58,953 bases of DNA, taken from Candidatus Poribacteria bacterium (GTDB lineage Bacteria; Poribacteria; WGA-4E; WGA-3G). Shown in pieces: positions 17,662-26,621 of this stretch (positions are counted from its first letter, which is position 1; each line of letters starts with the position of its first letter). Location of the stretch: contig RKRR01000045.1 in NCBI GenBank assembly GCA_007571305.1, forward strand, positions 1 to 58,953. The letters are read 5' to 3'. A program made the translations under genes and the position numbers. The notes beneath the pieces were generated by a model. The model was given only the letters and a program-made list of their open reading frames with translations. It had not been told where the DNA came from and ran no database searches.

Positions 17662-18492
17662 TTATTCCTCTTTATTCATATCCAATTCTGCCATAGACCG
17701 AAGATTCAATAGCGGTGTCATCACGCCGCCAGCAGCGGGGAGGACAACCCCGGTGTCGTAAAGTTTCATCGCAGAAATCGTAGCATGTGCGACATCCTCA
17801 GGTGCGCCCGCGCGAACCATGAAGATATAGCCTTTCTCCGCTGCCTCTTCATAATCCGGGATACGGACACGTGACAGGTCGGTATCAATCACACCTGCAG
17901 CGATACCGTTCACCTTAATGCCGTGCGCCGCCAATCGTCCCGCAAATGCGCGCATGCTCATCTCTAAACCTGCTTTTGAGATACAGTAGGCGGTGCGGTT
18001 GTCAGATGCCATGATATCCGAAATCGAGAGTGTATAGATAATGCACCCGCGAACCTCGTTTGCTATCATATCATTCGCGACGCGCTGCGTGAGAAAGTGG
18101 GTTGCCTTGAGATTAGTGTTGACAATTAGATCGAACTGTTCTGGTGTCTCTTCAAGAATGTCAGCGATACGGGTAATCCCAGCGTTGTTGATGAGGATAT
18201 CTACCCTCCCGAAAGCGTCATGCGCAGTATCAAGTAGTTTTTGATGCGCGTCGAGGTCGCTGATGTCCGCTTGGATAATAACCGCTCTTCTGCCAAGTGC
18301 TTCCACTTCCTGTTGTACGGATTCAGCAGCATCTCGGTTCTGGTTGTAGTTGATAAGTACATCGGCACCTTGGCGCGCCAATTCAATGGCGATTGCGCGT
18401 CCAATACCACGACTGGACCCTGTCACGATTGCGGATTTATCAGTGAACGAAACATCTGTTGCGAAGAATCCAAGATCTGTATCTGTAGGCAT
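17662..18492 (-). CDS. SDR family oxidoreductase
   Basis: A 276-residue short-chain dehydrogenase/reductase. The cofactor motif TGSSRGIG is at residues 24-31, NNAG follows near residue 105, and the catalytic tetrad region shows S then YCISK (Y-x3-K). The closest well-known members are FabG-like 3-oxoacyl reductases and glucose dehydrogenases; the substrate is not resolved. The ATG at 18492 is preceded by CGGAGAAAAAA, better than the upstream in-frame ATG at 18570. It follows oppC on the same strand with a 74-bp gap, so it may be transcribed with the transporter. Confidence 0.88.
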   Translation of the reverse strand: MPTDTDLGFFATDVSFTDKSAIVTGSSRGIGRAIAIELARQGADVLINYNQNRDAAESVQQEVEALGRRAVIIQADISDLDAHQKLLDTAHDAFGRVDILINNAGITRIADILEETPEQFDLIVNTNLKATHFLTQRVANDMIANEVRGCIIYTLSISDIMASDNRTAYCISKAGLEMSMRAFAGRLAAHGIKVNGIAAGVIDTDLSRVRIPDYEEAAEKGYIFMVRAGAPEDVAHATISAMKLYDTGVVLPAAGGVMTPLLNLRSMAELDMNKEE

Positions 18493-18566
18493 TTTTTTCT
18501 CCGAAAAACAATATAAAGGTAAATTGCTGGATTTTGCGGACGACACAGGGTGTGTGCCTGCTACTT

Positions 18567-19670
18567 TCAATCCGAATATGGGTCTGCGGCATCGCGGAGG
18601 GCATCTCCCAAGAAGTTAAAAGCGATTACAACGACAAGCACCGGCACTGCAGGGAAAATGAGCCATGGATAATGGAGCAGCACGGTGACGCGCTGTGCCT
18701 CCTCCAATAGGACCCCCCAACTCGTCATCGGCGGACGGATCCCCAATCCTAAGAAACTAAGCGCGGTTTCCCCTAAAATCATACCGGGGATAGCGAGTGT
18801 AGCGATAACGATGATATGGCTATAACACCCGGGGAGCAAGTGTCTTGTGATGATGTGCCAATGTCCCGCGCCTGCAGCACGTGCAGCCATCACGAAATCA
18901 CTCTCCCGATATGCTAAGACTTTTCCGCGTACCTGCCGTGCCAATCCTCCCCAACGTATAATCGACAAAATAATGGTGATACCGAAGTAGATTTGGATAC
19001 TCGACCAACCGGGCGGTAGTGCGGCACCGAGTGCCATCCACAGCGGGATGTCCGGGAATGCTGAAAGGATTTCAATAACGCGTTGAATGAGATTGTCTAC
19101 CCATCCGCCCCAATATCCAGAGACAGTACCGAGGATAGAACCAAGAATGATGCTCATAAAAACACCCATCAAGCCGAGCGTCATTGAGACGCGCGCCCCG
19201 TACATGATCCGCGACAGCAGATCGCGTCCCATCCGATCAGTGCCTAATAGGAACATGGGACCGGCAGAGCTGAAAAAGTGATGTCTGCCGTCCGCATCCT
19301 TGAAAAAGAACTCAACGGGATGATGTTGCTCCAAGTCTTTGGTGAATTCCAATTCAAGACTTTCTGGATTACGGATGGATTTCAACCCGTGAACATAGAA
19401 CCCATCTTTGACAGAGAAATGGAGACGTTGCGGTGGCACGTGGCGCAACCGCATATTGATTTCGTTGTAGTGATAAGGAGCGAAAAAGTCGGCACCAATG
19501 GCGAGTATGTAAAAGAGAAGTAGAAGCACGCCCGCAATAACCCCCATCCGATTTTTACGGAACCGTCGCCATATCAGTTGGCGGTAACTCAGCTGACCTA
19601 TTTCCGCTGCATCTTTAACTTCTGCCGCAATCTCGTCTACCTGATCATCTATGCTTGGTATCTCATTCAT
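18567..19670 (-). CDS. Oligopeptide/dipeptide ABC transporter permease (OppC/DppC type)
   Basis: A 367-residue inner-membrane permease. The first helix at about residues 43-65 is followed by an unusually long periplasmic loop of about 90 residues (around 68-150) before LLGTDRMGRDLLSRIMYGAR, the OppC signature. Five further helices include the EAA loop, which contacts the ATPases (AARAAGAGHWHIITRHLLPG). Most family members are near 300 residues, so the loop is an insertion. The start has GGAGGA 15 bases upstream, inside the hairpin at 19680. It belongs to the D-F-A-B-C operon but is cut off from oppB by the tnpB element. Confidence 0.93.
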   Translation of the reverse strand: MNEIPSIDDQVDEIAAEVKDAAEIGQLSYRQLIWRRFRKNRMGVIAGVLLLLFYILAIGADFFAPYHYNEINMRLRHVPPQRLHFSVKDGFYVHGLKSIRNPESLELEFTKDLEQHHPVEFFFKDADGRHHFFSSAGPMFLLGTDRMGRDLLSRIMYGARVSMTLGLMGVFMSIILGSILGTVSGYWGGWVDNLIQRVIEILSAFPDIPLWMALGAALPPGWSSIQIYFGITIILSIIRWGGLARQVRGKVLAYRESDFVMAARAAGAGHWHIITRHLLPGCYSHIIVIATLAIPGMILGETALSFLGLGIRPPMTSWGVLLEEAQRVTVLLHYPWLIFPAVPVLVVVIAFNFLGDALRDAADPYSD

Positions 19671-19679
19671 CTACTTTTC

Positions 19680-19719
19680 GGTCATTCCTCCCAATTCTTC
19701 AGGTTTGGGAGGAATGACC
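19680..19719. repeat. 15-bp perfect hairpin, probable left end of the IS200/IS605-type element
   Basis: GGTCATTCCTCCCAA pairs perfectly with TTGGGAGGAATGACC across a 10-base loop. The loop side AGGTTTGGG also occurs in the right-end hairpin at 21024-21043. This is the imperfect-palindrome end type used by IS200/IS605 elements instead of inverted repeats. It could also attenuate transcription into oppC. Confidence 0.55.
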
Positions 19720-19731
19720 GCTCCTTTTTTC

Positions 19732-19760
19732 TTGAGATTTCTTCTAAATTGTGGTATCAT
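19732..19760 (+). promoter_or_regulatory. Promoter for tnpB
   Basis: TTGAGA (19732-19737), 17 bases, TATCAT (19755-19760), just inside the left end. Confidence 0.5.
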
Positions 19761-19850
19761 TAAAGCATCGCATTGGCAGACAGCTCAAGCGTTGCCACCT
19801 TGGTAATGTGTCGGTTTCCTACCCACTTGAATAGGGGTTAAAAATGCGAG

Positions 19851-20984
19851 ATGCGATATTCTATGAGAACTTACAAATACCAGATCCGCGACCATCCGAA
19901 GAATAAGCGTCTTGGCAATATGCTGGACGATCTTTGAGCTGTGCATAATCACTTCTTGAGAGTGGAGCAACGTTATTATCGTCTTTATGGCAAATATGCG
20001 GGTCGTTATCGTTTGCAACCACATTTGACGAAGTTGCTCAAACGCACGAAGAAACACTGGGCGTGGATACCTCGCGACACGCTTGACGCAGTGATTATCC
20101 GTCTTGACACCACCTATCAACGCTTTTTTAAAGGTTTGGGGGGTTTGCCAAAATCTAAACGCAAACATCGCTATCGCTCTGCCAAGTTTCAAAGCGGCTA
20201 CAAACTTGAAAAGGGTCGTGTGCGGCTCTCGTTCAAAGCTTGGCACGAATTCTCTAAATCTTTGAAGTTCAATAAACACTTTTTCTCTTTTCATCAACAT
20301 CGCGATGGGATAGGCCATGTGCGTTATATCCAAATACTTCGCGATGCTGTTGGCACCTACTGGCTTCATATTCTCACAGATGATAAGAGTTCTGAACCTT
20401 ATTCTGCTACGGGTGAGAACGTAGGAATAGACTTTGGTTTGGATACCTATTTGACCCTGAGTAACGGCGAAAAGATACAATCGCCACAATATCTGAAACA
20501 GTCATTGAAAGCCTTGCGAAGCCTTCATAAGAGCCTTGCTCGTAAAGTCCAAGGTTCTAATAATTGGTATCGTTGTGTGCGTCAATTGGCACGCTTGTAT
20601 AGACATATCGCCAACCAACGCAAAGACTTTCATTGGAAACTTGCGACGGACCTTTGCAAGAGGTTTGACACCCTCGTTACCGAAACCTTGAGCTTGGAGG
20701 GTATGAAACGGCTGTGGGGTCGCAAAGTATCCGATCTGGCTTTCGGTCAGTTGGTGGAGATACTGCGATTTAAGTGTTTCAAACATAATAAATCGTTCCG
20801 TCAAGTGGGTCAATGGACGACTACCTCTAAACCTTGTAGCCAGTGTAGTTACAAGAATAAGAATCTCTCACTCAACGATCGGCAGTGGATATGTCCTGAA
20901 TGTGGTTCACATCACGATAGAGACATTAATGCTGCTATTAATATTCTTCGGGGCGGCTTGGATCCCCACGTGGAGCCGATGTAA
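19851..20984 (+). pseudogene. tnpB: TnpB (RNA-guided nuclease of IS200/IS605), interrupted by an in-frame TGA
   Basis: The reading frame opens at ATG 19851 or 19863 (MRTYKYQIRDHPKNKRLGNM), meets TGA at 19935-19937, and then continues open for 347 codons to 20984. TnpB is an RNA-guided DNA endonuclease. Its catalytic RuvC parts are intact: the Asp in GIDFGLDTYLTLSNG, the Glu in TETLSLEGM, a zinc ribbon with cysteine pairs CSQC and CPEC, and the last Asp in HHDRDINAAINIL. The stop sits where relatives usually have Trp, so TGG to TGA is likely. GTG at 19941 could restart translation, but would lose the first beta strand of the wedge domain. A frame on the opposite strand over the same region is a shadow. 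Confidence 0.8.
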
Positions 20985-21052
20985 GCCGATGGTTCGCCAT
21001 CGCTAACGGCTACGAAGCACAAGCCCAAGCCTTTAGGTTTGGGTGCCTTGAC
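20981..21052 (+). ncRNA. Probable omega RNA scaffold / right end of the tnpB element
   Basis: After the tnpB stop, CGATGG-TTCG-CCATCG (20987-21002) makes a perfect stem capped by a UUCG tetraloop, nested in AGCC...GGCT. It is followed by CCCAAGCC-TTTA-GGTTTGGG (21024-21043). This position and shape match the right-end-derived guide RNAs of TnpB. If so, the guide would start in the flank at 21053. Confidence 0.5.
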
Positions 21053-21186
21053 AATAAATCTATCGCAAAAATTAGACCTGTGGAACACAACCGCAGGTTG
21101 CCTGTAACATCGGCGTAGGCGGTTCGAATGCAGAAACCTTCAAATCACAAACCACATGACTCATCCGCAAGGAAAGTTTAAAAATC
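21053..21186. other. Gap between the IS right end and oppB
   Basis: Holds a short hairpin (CAACC-GCA-GGTTG, about 21089-21101) and an orphan CCGCAAGG leader (21165-21172) followed by AAAGTTTAAAAATC but no plus-strand start codon. No gene was found. Confidence 0.4.
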
Positions 21187-22173
21187 TCATTCATAACGAA
21201 TCCTTGGATCTACCCAAGCGAGGGCTATATCTGCAAGTAGGTTGCCGATAACCAGCAGAAGGCTCAGCATCATAATCAACGTCCCTGCAAGATAGATGTC
21301 CTCGTTCAATAAACTGCGCAAGAGAATTGGTCCGACTGTCGGTAATCCCAAAACGATTGAGACGATCGCTGAACCGGAGAGAATACCGGGTAGGCTCATC
21401 CCCAAGATGCTGATGAGCGGATTGATCGCAATCCGCACGGCATGCTTACTGACCACAACTATCTCTTTAAGCCCTTTTGCTCTTGCCGTTTGAACAAAAG
21501 GTTGTCCCAAAACATCAAGAAGGTTGCCACGCATAATCCGCATCAAACTCGCCGTTCCATTGATCCCGACCACGATGACAGGGATCCAGAGGTGCTTGAA
21601 GAGGTCGTTTAGTTTTCCCCAGGTCCACGGCGCGCCTTCATAGTAAGCAGAGAACAAACCAAACAGTGGCACCCCGAAAATGTCAAATGCAAAAACCATC
21701 AATGATAGTGCTAAGAGAAATGCCGGTATGGACATCCCAACGAAACTGAGGAAGGTGAGAAAATGATCCGACCATTTGTATTGATGCGTAGCGGAATAGA
21801 CACCGAGGGGGATAGCGACAACATAGGTAAAGATAAGCGATCCAACAGAGATAATCAGGGTGAAAGCTATTCTGTCCCATATCAGTTCGTGAACCTCTCG
21901 CTTATACTCAAACGACTCGCCGAAGTTACCACGCACAAAGCCGCCTATCCAGATAAAGTAACGTTTCCAGAGCGGTTCGTTCAAGCCATAGCGTGCCCGC
22001 AATTCCTCAACATGCGCCAGCGAACTGCTATCGCCGAACTCCTCCTCTAATCGCTGAATTTCTCGATCGAGGTAATCGCCTTGTGGAAGCTGGATGATGA
22101 TAAAAGAGATAATAGAAATCGCCATGAGTGTCGGAATTGCGATCAAACATCGGCGAATGATATAGGTAATTAT
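21187..22173 (-). CDS. Oligopeptide/dipeptide ABC transporter permease (OppB/DppB type)
   Basis: About 328 residues with six membrane helices and the OppB signature: a long first periplasmic segment (GDYLDREIQRLEEEFGD, then RYGLNEPLWKRYFIWIGGFV), RGNFGESFEYKREV, and the EAA loop (QTARAKGLKEIVVVSKHAVR). Family members begin with a short basic stretch like YIIRRCLIAIPTL. Here that stretch is encoded, but its first possible codon is ATA at 22171-22173, 8 bases after a perfect AAGGAG. The only standard in-frame start is TTG at 22146, which would delete the basic leader and has no ribosome site. I annotate from ATA as the more probable start. It is coupled to oppA, whose stop is 99 bp upstream. 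Confidence 0.88.
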   Translation of the reverse strand: MITYIIRRCLIAIPTLMAISIISFIIIQLPQGDYLDREIQRLEEEFGDSSSLAHVEELRARYGLNEPLWKRYFIWIGGFVRGNFGESFEYKREVHELIWDRIAFTLIISVGSLIFTYVVAIPLGVYSATHQYKWSDHFLTFLSFVGMSIPAFLLALSLMVFAFDIFGVPLFGLFSAYYEGAPWTWGKLNDLFKHLWIPVIVVGINGTASLMRIMRGNLLDVLGQPFVQTARAKGLKEIVVVSKHAVRIAINPLISILGMSLPGILSGSAIVSIVLGLPTVGPILLRSLLNEDIYLAGTLIMMLSLLLVIGNLLADIALAWVDPRIRYE

Positions 22174-22272
22174 GGGTGTATCTCCTTGTTCCTGGTTTTC
22201 GCTTATCGGTTAAGAGGTTCTCGTTTAACAAAACCCTCTTGTGACCAACAACTGACGACCAACAGCCGACAA

Positions 22273-24213
22273 CTATTCTTTGGATATCCAACACTGTTCG
22301 GGATAACTGGTCGCGGGGGTAACAATTGCCCAGGGCCCCAAAATCCCGTCGTTTGGGACGTTGTGAAAATGGTTGGCTACAACTAAAAGCGATGGCGAAC
22401 GCGCCGCAGAGCCGAGATGAAAGGGCCCCTCGTCGATGTGAATTCTGACAGCATCTCGGACGTATTGGTGCCGTTGTTTTTCACTGGGTTCCTTTTTAAT
22501 CTCGTCGTATAAATCGAGTAATTTTTTTAGAGGTCCGGTGGCGGGTTCACCTTTTTCACCACCCGTTTCATACCACTTCCCTACCTTCGGATGCCAGTAC
22601 TTGGGGAGTGTCGGAAATACCCAATCGGGATACGTGAACAAATCCATCTCCGCCTCACCGTGCATACTGATTGTGAATTTACCGAGCGTCCGACGCAAAC
22701 TTAACTCCGCACCCGGAGGCGTATAAAGCAGAGTCTTCAAACCGAGTTGCTCCCATCCTTCCTGAATAATTAGCCCGATGTCATTCTGTTGACTGTTCAG
22801 ATTAGAACTCGGAACGTCCATGAGTATATCAATCCGTTCACCATCCGGGCGTAGTCTATATCCGTCCTCATCACGGGCTGTAAGACCCATTTCATCGAGC
22901 AGTCGGTTTCCTGCATCAATATCAAAGTCTGCATCGGCTCGTTTCCATTCCTCAAAGAGGGACTGCCCGTCTTCATCGGCAAAGTGCCATCCCTCTTGAC
23001 TGACGGTTGCCGCTTGCGGTTCCAACAAGCCGCGCCACGCGATTTCGTTACATTTCACGCGATCAATACCATAAGCGAGTGCCTTACGGAAACGTTGATC
23101 CCGAATGAGTTGTCTCAAGGCAGGGTCGGGATCGGTCCAGTTAATCAAAATTGCGGGTTGTGCACCTGCAGTGCTTTTCCAGCGCCGGACTTTATAGTTT
23201 CCTTTCTCCTGTCCCTTCAAATAGAGTGCGAGATCACGGAGTTCCATTCCGCGGTATTGGCAGTCGATCTCCCCGGCGAGGATTTTGAGTACACGCACCT
23301 GCGGCTCAGGCACTAAACTTGTTTTGACTCTGTCAATGTAAGGGAGCTGCCTGCCGAGTTCATCAAGGACATAGTAATAGGGGTTGCGCTCTAACTCGAC
23401 ACGGAAGCCACCCTTTTCATATTTGGTCACCCGCCAGGGCCACAACGTCGGACGCTCTGGATTTTGATGGGGGATGTTCTCCTTCTCAAATTGGATGAAG
23501 TCTGTGTATTTCGGGTTTTCATCCGGGTGGAACTGCATCATATAGTGCTCGGGGATGTTATACTGATTGCACCACCAAAAACCTGTCGCCAACCAGAGCG
23601 GCACGAGCCAGTTGGGCCCTGCGAATTTCATCACAATCGTATAATCATCAGGTGTTTCGACTTCCATCGGAATACCGTTTACTTTGCACCAAACCGGTGG
23701 GCTGTATTTGTACCGTTCATCAAGGCAGAGTTCATAATAGAAAGCGAAGGAGGCTGAGGTATAGGGATGTCCGTCCGACCATTTGACCCGCTTGCGGAGA
23801 TGCAACGTCAACACACTTCCATCCTCATTAAACTCCCATGTTTCAGCAAGACCGGGTTCTAGACCAGAGGCATCAAATTTCCATCGGATGAGTGGGGCAT
23901 AACCCGCTGTCATTTTCCACGTCCCTAAATCTGGATGTGTATGGAATCGGTGCCACGTGCCGCCATAGGGACCTGGACGTTCATAGCCATCGAAATTCGT
24001 CTTGGCAATGAGTGGATTTTCTGGAAGCCGTTCAGCAAGAGATGGGAGTTTGCCTTCGGCGACGAGTTTTGCCCACATCGGTGCCTCTTTTGCCTCAATC
24101 CCACGCGGAAAATCGGAGGTATCTTCCAGTGGGTTTCCTGAACATCCGACGATGAGAACCGAGAAGATAATCAACACTTTCATAAAATTCAGAGCAGCTC
24201 GATGAAATTCCAT
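22273..24213 (-). CDS. ABC transporter substrate-binding lipoprotein (OppA/SBP family 5)
   Basis: A 646-residue extracytoplasmic solute receptor. The lipobox LIVGC puts the lipidated Cys at residue 24. The family 5 fold is visible as PLIRWKFDASGLEPGLAETW, then GSVLTLHLRKRVKWSDGHPY (about residues 135-155) and FRKALAYGIDRVKCNEIAW. Length is above the usual 530-600. It delivers peptides or similar solutes to the permeases downstream. The ATG follows the stop of the upstream ATPase gene by 5 bp with GGAG in the overlap zone, so translation is coupled. The second ATG at residue 11 is a weaker alternative. Confidence 0.93.
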   Translation of the reverse strand: MEFHRAALNFMKVLIIFSVLIVGCSGNPLEDTSDFPRGIEAKEAPMWAKLVAEGKLPSLAERLPENPLIAKTNFDGYERPGPYGGTWHRFHTHPDLGTWKMTAGYAPLIRWKFDASGLEPGLAETWEFNEDGSVLTLHLRKRVKWSDGHPYTSASFAFYYELCLDERYKYSPPVWCKVNGIPMEVETPDDYTIVMKFAGPNWLVPLWLATGFWWCNQYNIPEHYMMQFHPDENPKYTDFIQFEKENIPHQNPERPTLWPWRVTKYEKGGFRVELERNPYYYVLDELGRQLPYIDRVKTSLVPEPQVRVLKILAGEIDCQYRGMELRDLALYLKGQEKGNYKVRRWKSTAGAQPAILINWTDPDPALRQLIRDQRFRKALAYGIDRVKCNEIAWRGLLEPQAATVSQEGWHFADEDGQSLFEEWKRADADFDIDAGNRLLDEMGLTARDEDGYRLRPDGERIDILMDVPSSNLNSQQNDIGLIIQEGWEQLGLKTLLYTPPGAELSLRRTLGKFTISMHGEAEMDLFTYPDWVFPTLPKYWHPKVGKWYETGGEKGEPATGPLKKLLDLYDEIKKEPSEKQRHQYVRDAVRIHIDEGPFHLGSAARSPSLLVVANHFHNVPNDGILGPWAIVTPATSYPEQCWISKE

Positions 24214-24218
24214 TATGA

Positions 24219-25214
24219 CTAAACTCCCTGTAACTCCAACGTATCACTGTGATGACATGCTACCTGAACACCCGACGCTACCTGACGGAGTTCCGGTGTC
24301 TCCTGTTTGCATATATCGGTTGCGTAACGACATCGAGGGTGGAAATAGCATCCAGTCGGTGGTTGAGATGGGTCGGGGACATCGCCTGCCAGACGGATGT
24401 GTTCGCGCTGACGCTGCGCGCTCGGATCTGGAAGTGGCACAGCAGATATTAATGCTTCCGTGTAGGGGTGTTTCGGCGATTGATAGAGGGTTTCGGCATC
24501 GCTGATCTCCACAATTTTACCGAGATACATGACTGCGACGCGGTCACTGATATGCTCAACGACACTTAAATCGTGCGCAATAAAAATATAAGAGAGGTGG
24601 AACTTTTCACGGAGTTCTGCCAGCAGATTGAGAATTTGGGCTTGGACCGAAACATCCAATGCAGAGACCGGTTCATCTGCGACGATGAGTTCAGGTTGAA
24701 GTGCTAACGCCCGTGCAATACCAATGCGTTGCCGCTGTCCACCACTGAAGGCATGGGGGTATCGGCGGATATCCTGCGATCTTAATCCTACAGCCTCCAG
24801 CAGTTCAACAACTCGGTCGTGAAGTGCTGCCCCCTTTTCGGTCCGATTGACGCGCATCGGTTCGCCAACAATATCTCCGACTGTCATCCGTGGATTGAGC
24901 GATGCGTGTGGGTCTTGGAAGATCATCTGGATACGTCTACGATAAGGACGCATCTCATGGTGAGATAACTTTGCTAAGTCTACTTCTTCCTCACCGAAAA
25001 TGAAACTCCCGCTTGTAGGTGGAATCAATCGGAGTAAGCATCGTCCTGCGGTAGTTTTCCCACAGCCACTTTCGCCGACGAGACCGAGCGTTTCACCGCG
25101 TTGGATGTCAAAACTGATACCATCGACTGCCTTGACATAACCGATAGTGCGCTGAAAGATACCTTTCTGTATCGGAAAATATTTTCTGAGATCGTGCACC
25201 TCAAGCAATTTCAC
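24219..25214 (-). CDS. Oligopeptide/dipeptide ABC transporter ATP-binding protein (DppF/OppF type)
   Basis: A 331-residue ATPase. Walker [10 protein letters not shown] is near residues 47-55, the ABC signature is [15 protein letters not shown], and Walker B is [12 protein letters not shown]. The C-terminal oligopeptide-specific extension carries [21 protein letters not shown], the cysteine pattern that binds an iron-sulfur cluster in this subfamily. The start is GTG at 25214, preceded by two tandem CCGCAAGG leaders but no close ribosome site. It energises peptide uptake together with the DppD-type partner. Confidence 0.95.
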   Translation of the reverse strand: MKLLEVHDLRKYFPIQKGIFQRTIGYVKAVDGISFDIQRGETLGLVGESGCGKTTAGRCLLRLIPPTSGSFIFGEEEVDLAKLSHHEMRPYRRRIQMIFQDPHASLNPRMTVGDIVGEPMRVNRTEKGAALHDRVVELLEAVGLRSQDIRRYPHAFSGGQRQRIGIARALALQPELIVADEPVSALDVSVQAQILNLLAELREKFHLSYIFIAHDLSVVEHISDRVAVMYLGKIVEISDAETLYQSPKHPYTEALISAVPLPDPSAQRQREHIRLAGDVPDPSQPPTGCYFHPRCRYATDICKQETPELRQVASGVQVACHHSDTLELQGV

Positions 25215-25264
25215 TTCTTAATTTTTTAATTGTTCCTTGCGGTTTTTTTAATTATACCTTGCGG
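25215..25264 (-). promoter_or_regulatory. Two tandem CCGCAAGG leaders before the DppF-type gene
   Basis: Minus-strand copies at 25257-25264 and 25235-25242, each followed by an AATTAAAAAA-type tail, with a 22-bp period. This is the only tandem case. The nearer AAGG is 20 bases from the GTG start, longer than elsewhere. Confidence 0.55.
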
Positions 25265-25421
25265 AATAATTGAGTAGGTTTGGTGTTTAACGTGCCTTCC
25301 TCTTGAATCGCCTGCCTTGTTGTTGCAAACTACTGTTCTGGTTTGAGAATAAAACCCCCAAAATTCACAAAACCCGTAAAACTCATCGGAATGAAATGGA
25401 GCGTAACCGCAGAGCAATACA

Positions 25422-26456
25422 TTAAAAATCTGTGTGAAGCCAGCATCTGACATCGTGTTCATCGTTTTCTGTTTTTCCATTGACTCCCACGAGTTCTGGC
25501 ATCCGCTCACACTCCCCCATCCGTTCTGAACACCGCGGTTGAAACGAGCATCCCGTTGGAAGTGTCAAAGGGTGCGGCACCGTCCCGGGTATAGAAGGCA
25601 AGGTTCTCTGCGGCGTTTTTCCAAGGACGGGTATGGACTTCAGCAATCCTTGGGTGTACGGATGCAGCGGATGATAGAAAATGTCATCAACGGTGCCTTT
25701 TTCGACGACGCGTCCTGCGTACATGACAACCACTTCATCAGCGAGATCCGCGATAACCCCAAGGTCATGAGTAATGAGCATAATTGCCATCCCCAGTTCC
25801 GCTTGGAGTTCCTGCATGAGACCGAGCACCTGGGCTTGAATCGTCACATCGAGTGCAGTCGTGGGTTCATCGGCAATGAGCAGGGTCGGTGAACAACAGA
25901 GTGCCATCGCAATCATGACACGTTGACGCATACCGCCGGAAAGTTGGTGGGGATATTCATCGACGCGTTGGGTAGGGGCAGGTATACCGACACGCGCGAT
26001 CATTTCAATTGCGCGTTCGCGCGCTGTCTTTTTATCAACCTGCTCGTGTAAGATAATCGCTTCAGCAATCTGGTTCCCGATCGTATAGACTGGATTGAGG
26101 GAGGTCATCGGCTCCTGGAAGATGATGGCAATTTCACTGCCTCGAATTTGGCGCATCAATTCGCTTTTCGGCGACACTTGTGCAATGTCTAAAGGGGCAT
26201 CTTCACCGTTGCGATAAAATCGGATCTCACCGGATTCAATACGTCCCGGTGACGGCACGAGTTGGAGCAGCGATAGCCCAGTGATGCTTTTTCCGCAGCC
26301 GCTTTCGCCGACAACGCCGACAGTTTGTCCGCGGCTAATTTCAAAACTGACATCATTCACGGCATTTACGATGCCATCATCTGTTGGAAATACTGTCTTT
26401 AATCCAGAAATTTCCAGAAGCGGTTTTTTGGCAGATGTTTTATATGCTGAATCCAT
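25422..26456 (-). CDS. Oligopeptide/dipeptide ABC transporter ATP-binding protein (DppD/OppD type)
   Basis: A 344-residue ATPase and first gene of the transporter operon. Walker A is GESGCGKSITG, the signature is LSGGMRQRVMIAMAL and Walker B is LLIADEPTTALD. The C-terminal extension holds CSFQPRCSERMGEC and a later C in DVRCWLHTDF. Length is slightly above the usual 325. A consensus promoter with a palindrome between its boxes lies 45 bp upstream. The 207-bp gap to the next ATPase gene carries only the tandem leaders. Confidence 0.95.
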   Translation of the reverse strand: MDSAYKTSAKKPLLEISGLKTVFPTDDGIVNAVNDVSFEISRGQTVGVVGESGCGKSITGLSLLQLVPSPGRIESGEIRFYRNGEDAPLDIAQVSPKSELMRQIRGSEIAIIFQEPMTSLNPVYTIGNQIAEAIILHEQVDKKTARERAIEMIARVGIPAPTQRVDEYPHQLSGGMRQRVMIAMALCCSPTLLIADEPTTALDVTIQAQVLGLMQELQAELGMAIMLITHDLGVIADLADEVVVMYAGRVVEKGTVDDIFYHPLHPYTQGLLKSIPVLGKTPQRTLPSIPGTVPHPLTLPTGCSFQPRCSERMGECERMPELVGVNGKTENDEHDVRCWLHTDF

Positions 26457-26500
26457 TTTCCTTCTCGCGCTCTGGAGATCGCCTTACAAAATTTCAGCCT

Positions 26501-26529
26501 ATTGTACACAAAAAACGGTTGTGTGTCAA
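26501..26529 (-). promoter_or_regulatory. Promoter of the transporter operon with operator-like palindrome
   Basis: Minus strand: TTGACA (26524-26529), 17 bases, TACAAT (26501-26506). The spacer contains ACACAA, 7 bases, TTGTGT, a perfect 6-bp inverted repeat that a repressor could use. Confidence 0.65.
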
Positions 26530-26557
26530 CTGTTTTCTCCAAATTTTACCTGTCAAG

Positions 26558-26593
26558 CGATTTAAAAAAGAAAAGCGCGGTTAAAAACCGCGC
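26558..26593 (-). terminator. Rho-independent terminator of the sigma/anti-sigma operon
   Basis: GCGCGGTT-AAA-AACCGCGC (26575-26593) is a perfect 8-bp stem. On the minus strand it is followed by TTTTCTTTTTT. It lies 29 bp after the broken lipoprotein gene. Confidence 0.85.
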
Positions 26594-26621
26594 CTCTATC
26601 GGTTAAACAAGCGTTATGGCA

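Larger units (their letters stand above)
19680..21052 (+). mobile_element. IS200/IS605-type element, tnpB only
   Basis: About 1.37 kb, from the left-end hairpin (19680-19719) to the right-end hairpin (21024-21043) and TTGAC at 21048-21052. It carries an interrupted tnpB and no tnpA, so it must move in trans or is stranded. It splits the transporter operon between oppB and oppC. Exact ends need comparison with an empty site. Confidence 0.65.

Noticed and set aside
19935..19937. TGA read as an amino acid (recoded stop) in tnpB
   Set aside because: Many genes in the window end with TGA and conserved Trp positions use TGG, so an alternative code is not supported.
19785..20489. A 234-codon antisense frame over tnpB
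   Set aside because: tnpB family motifs are on the plus strand; the minus frame has no similarity I can recognise.
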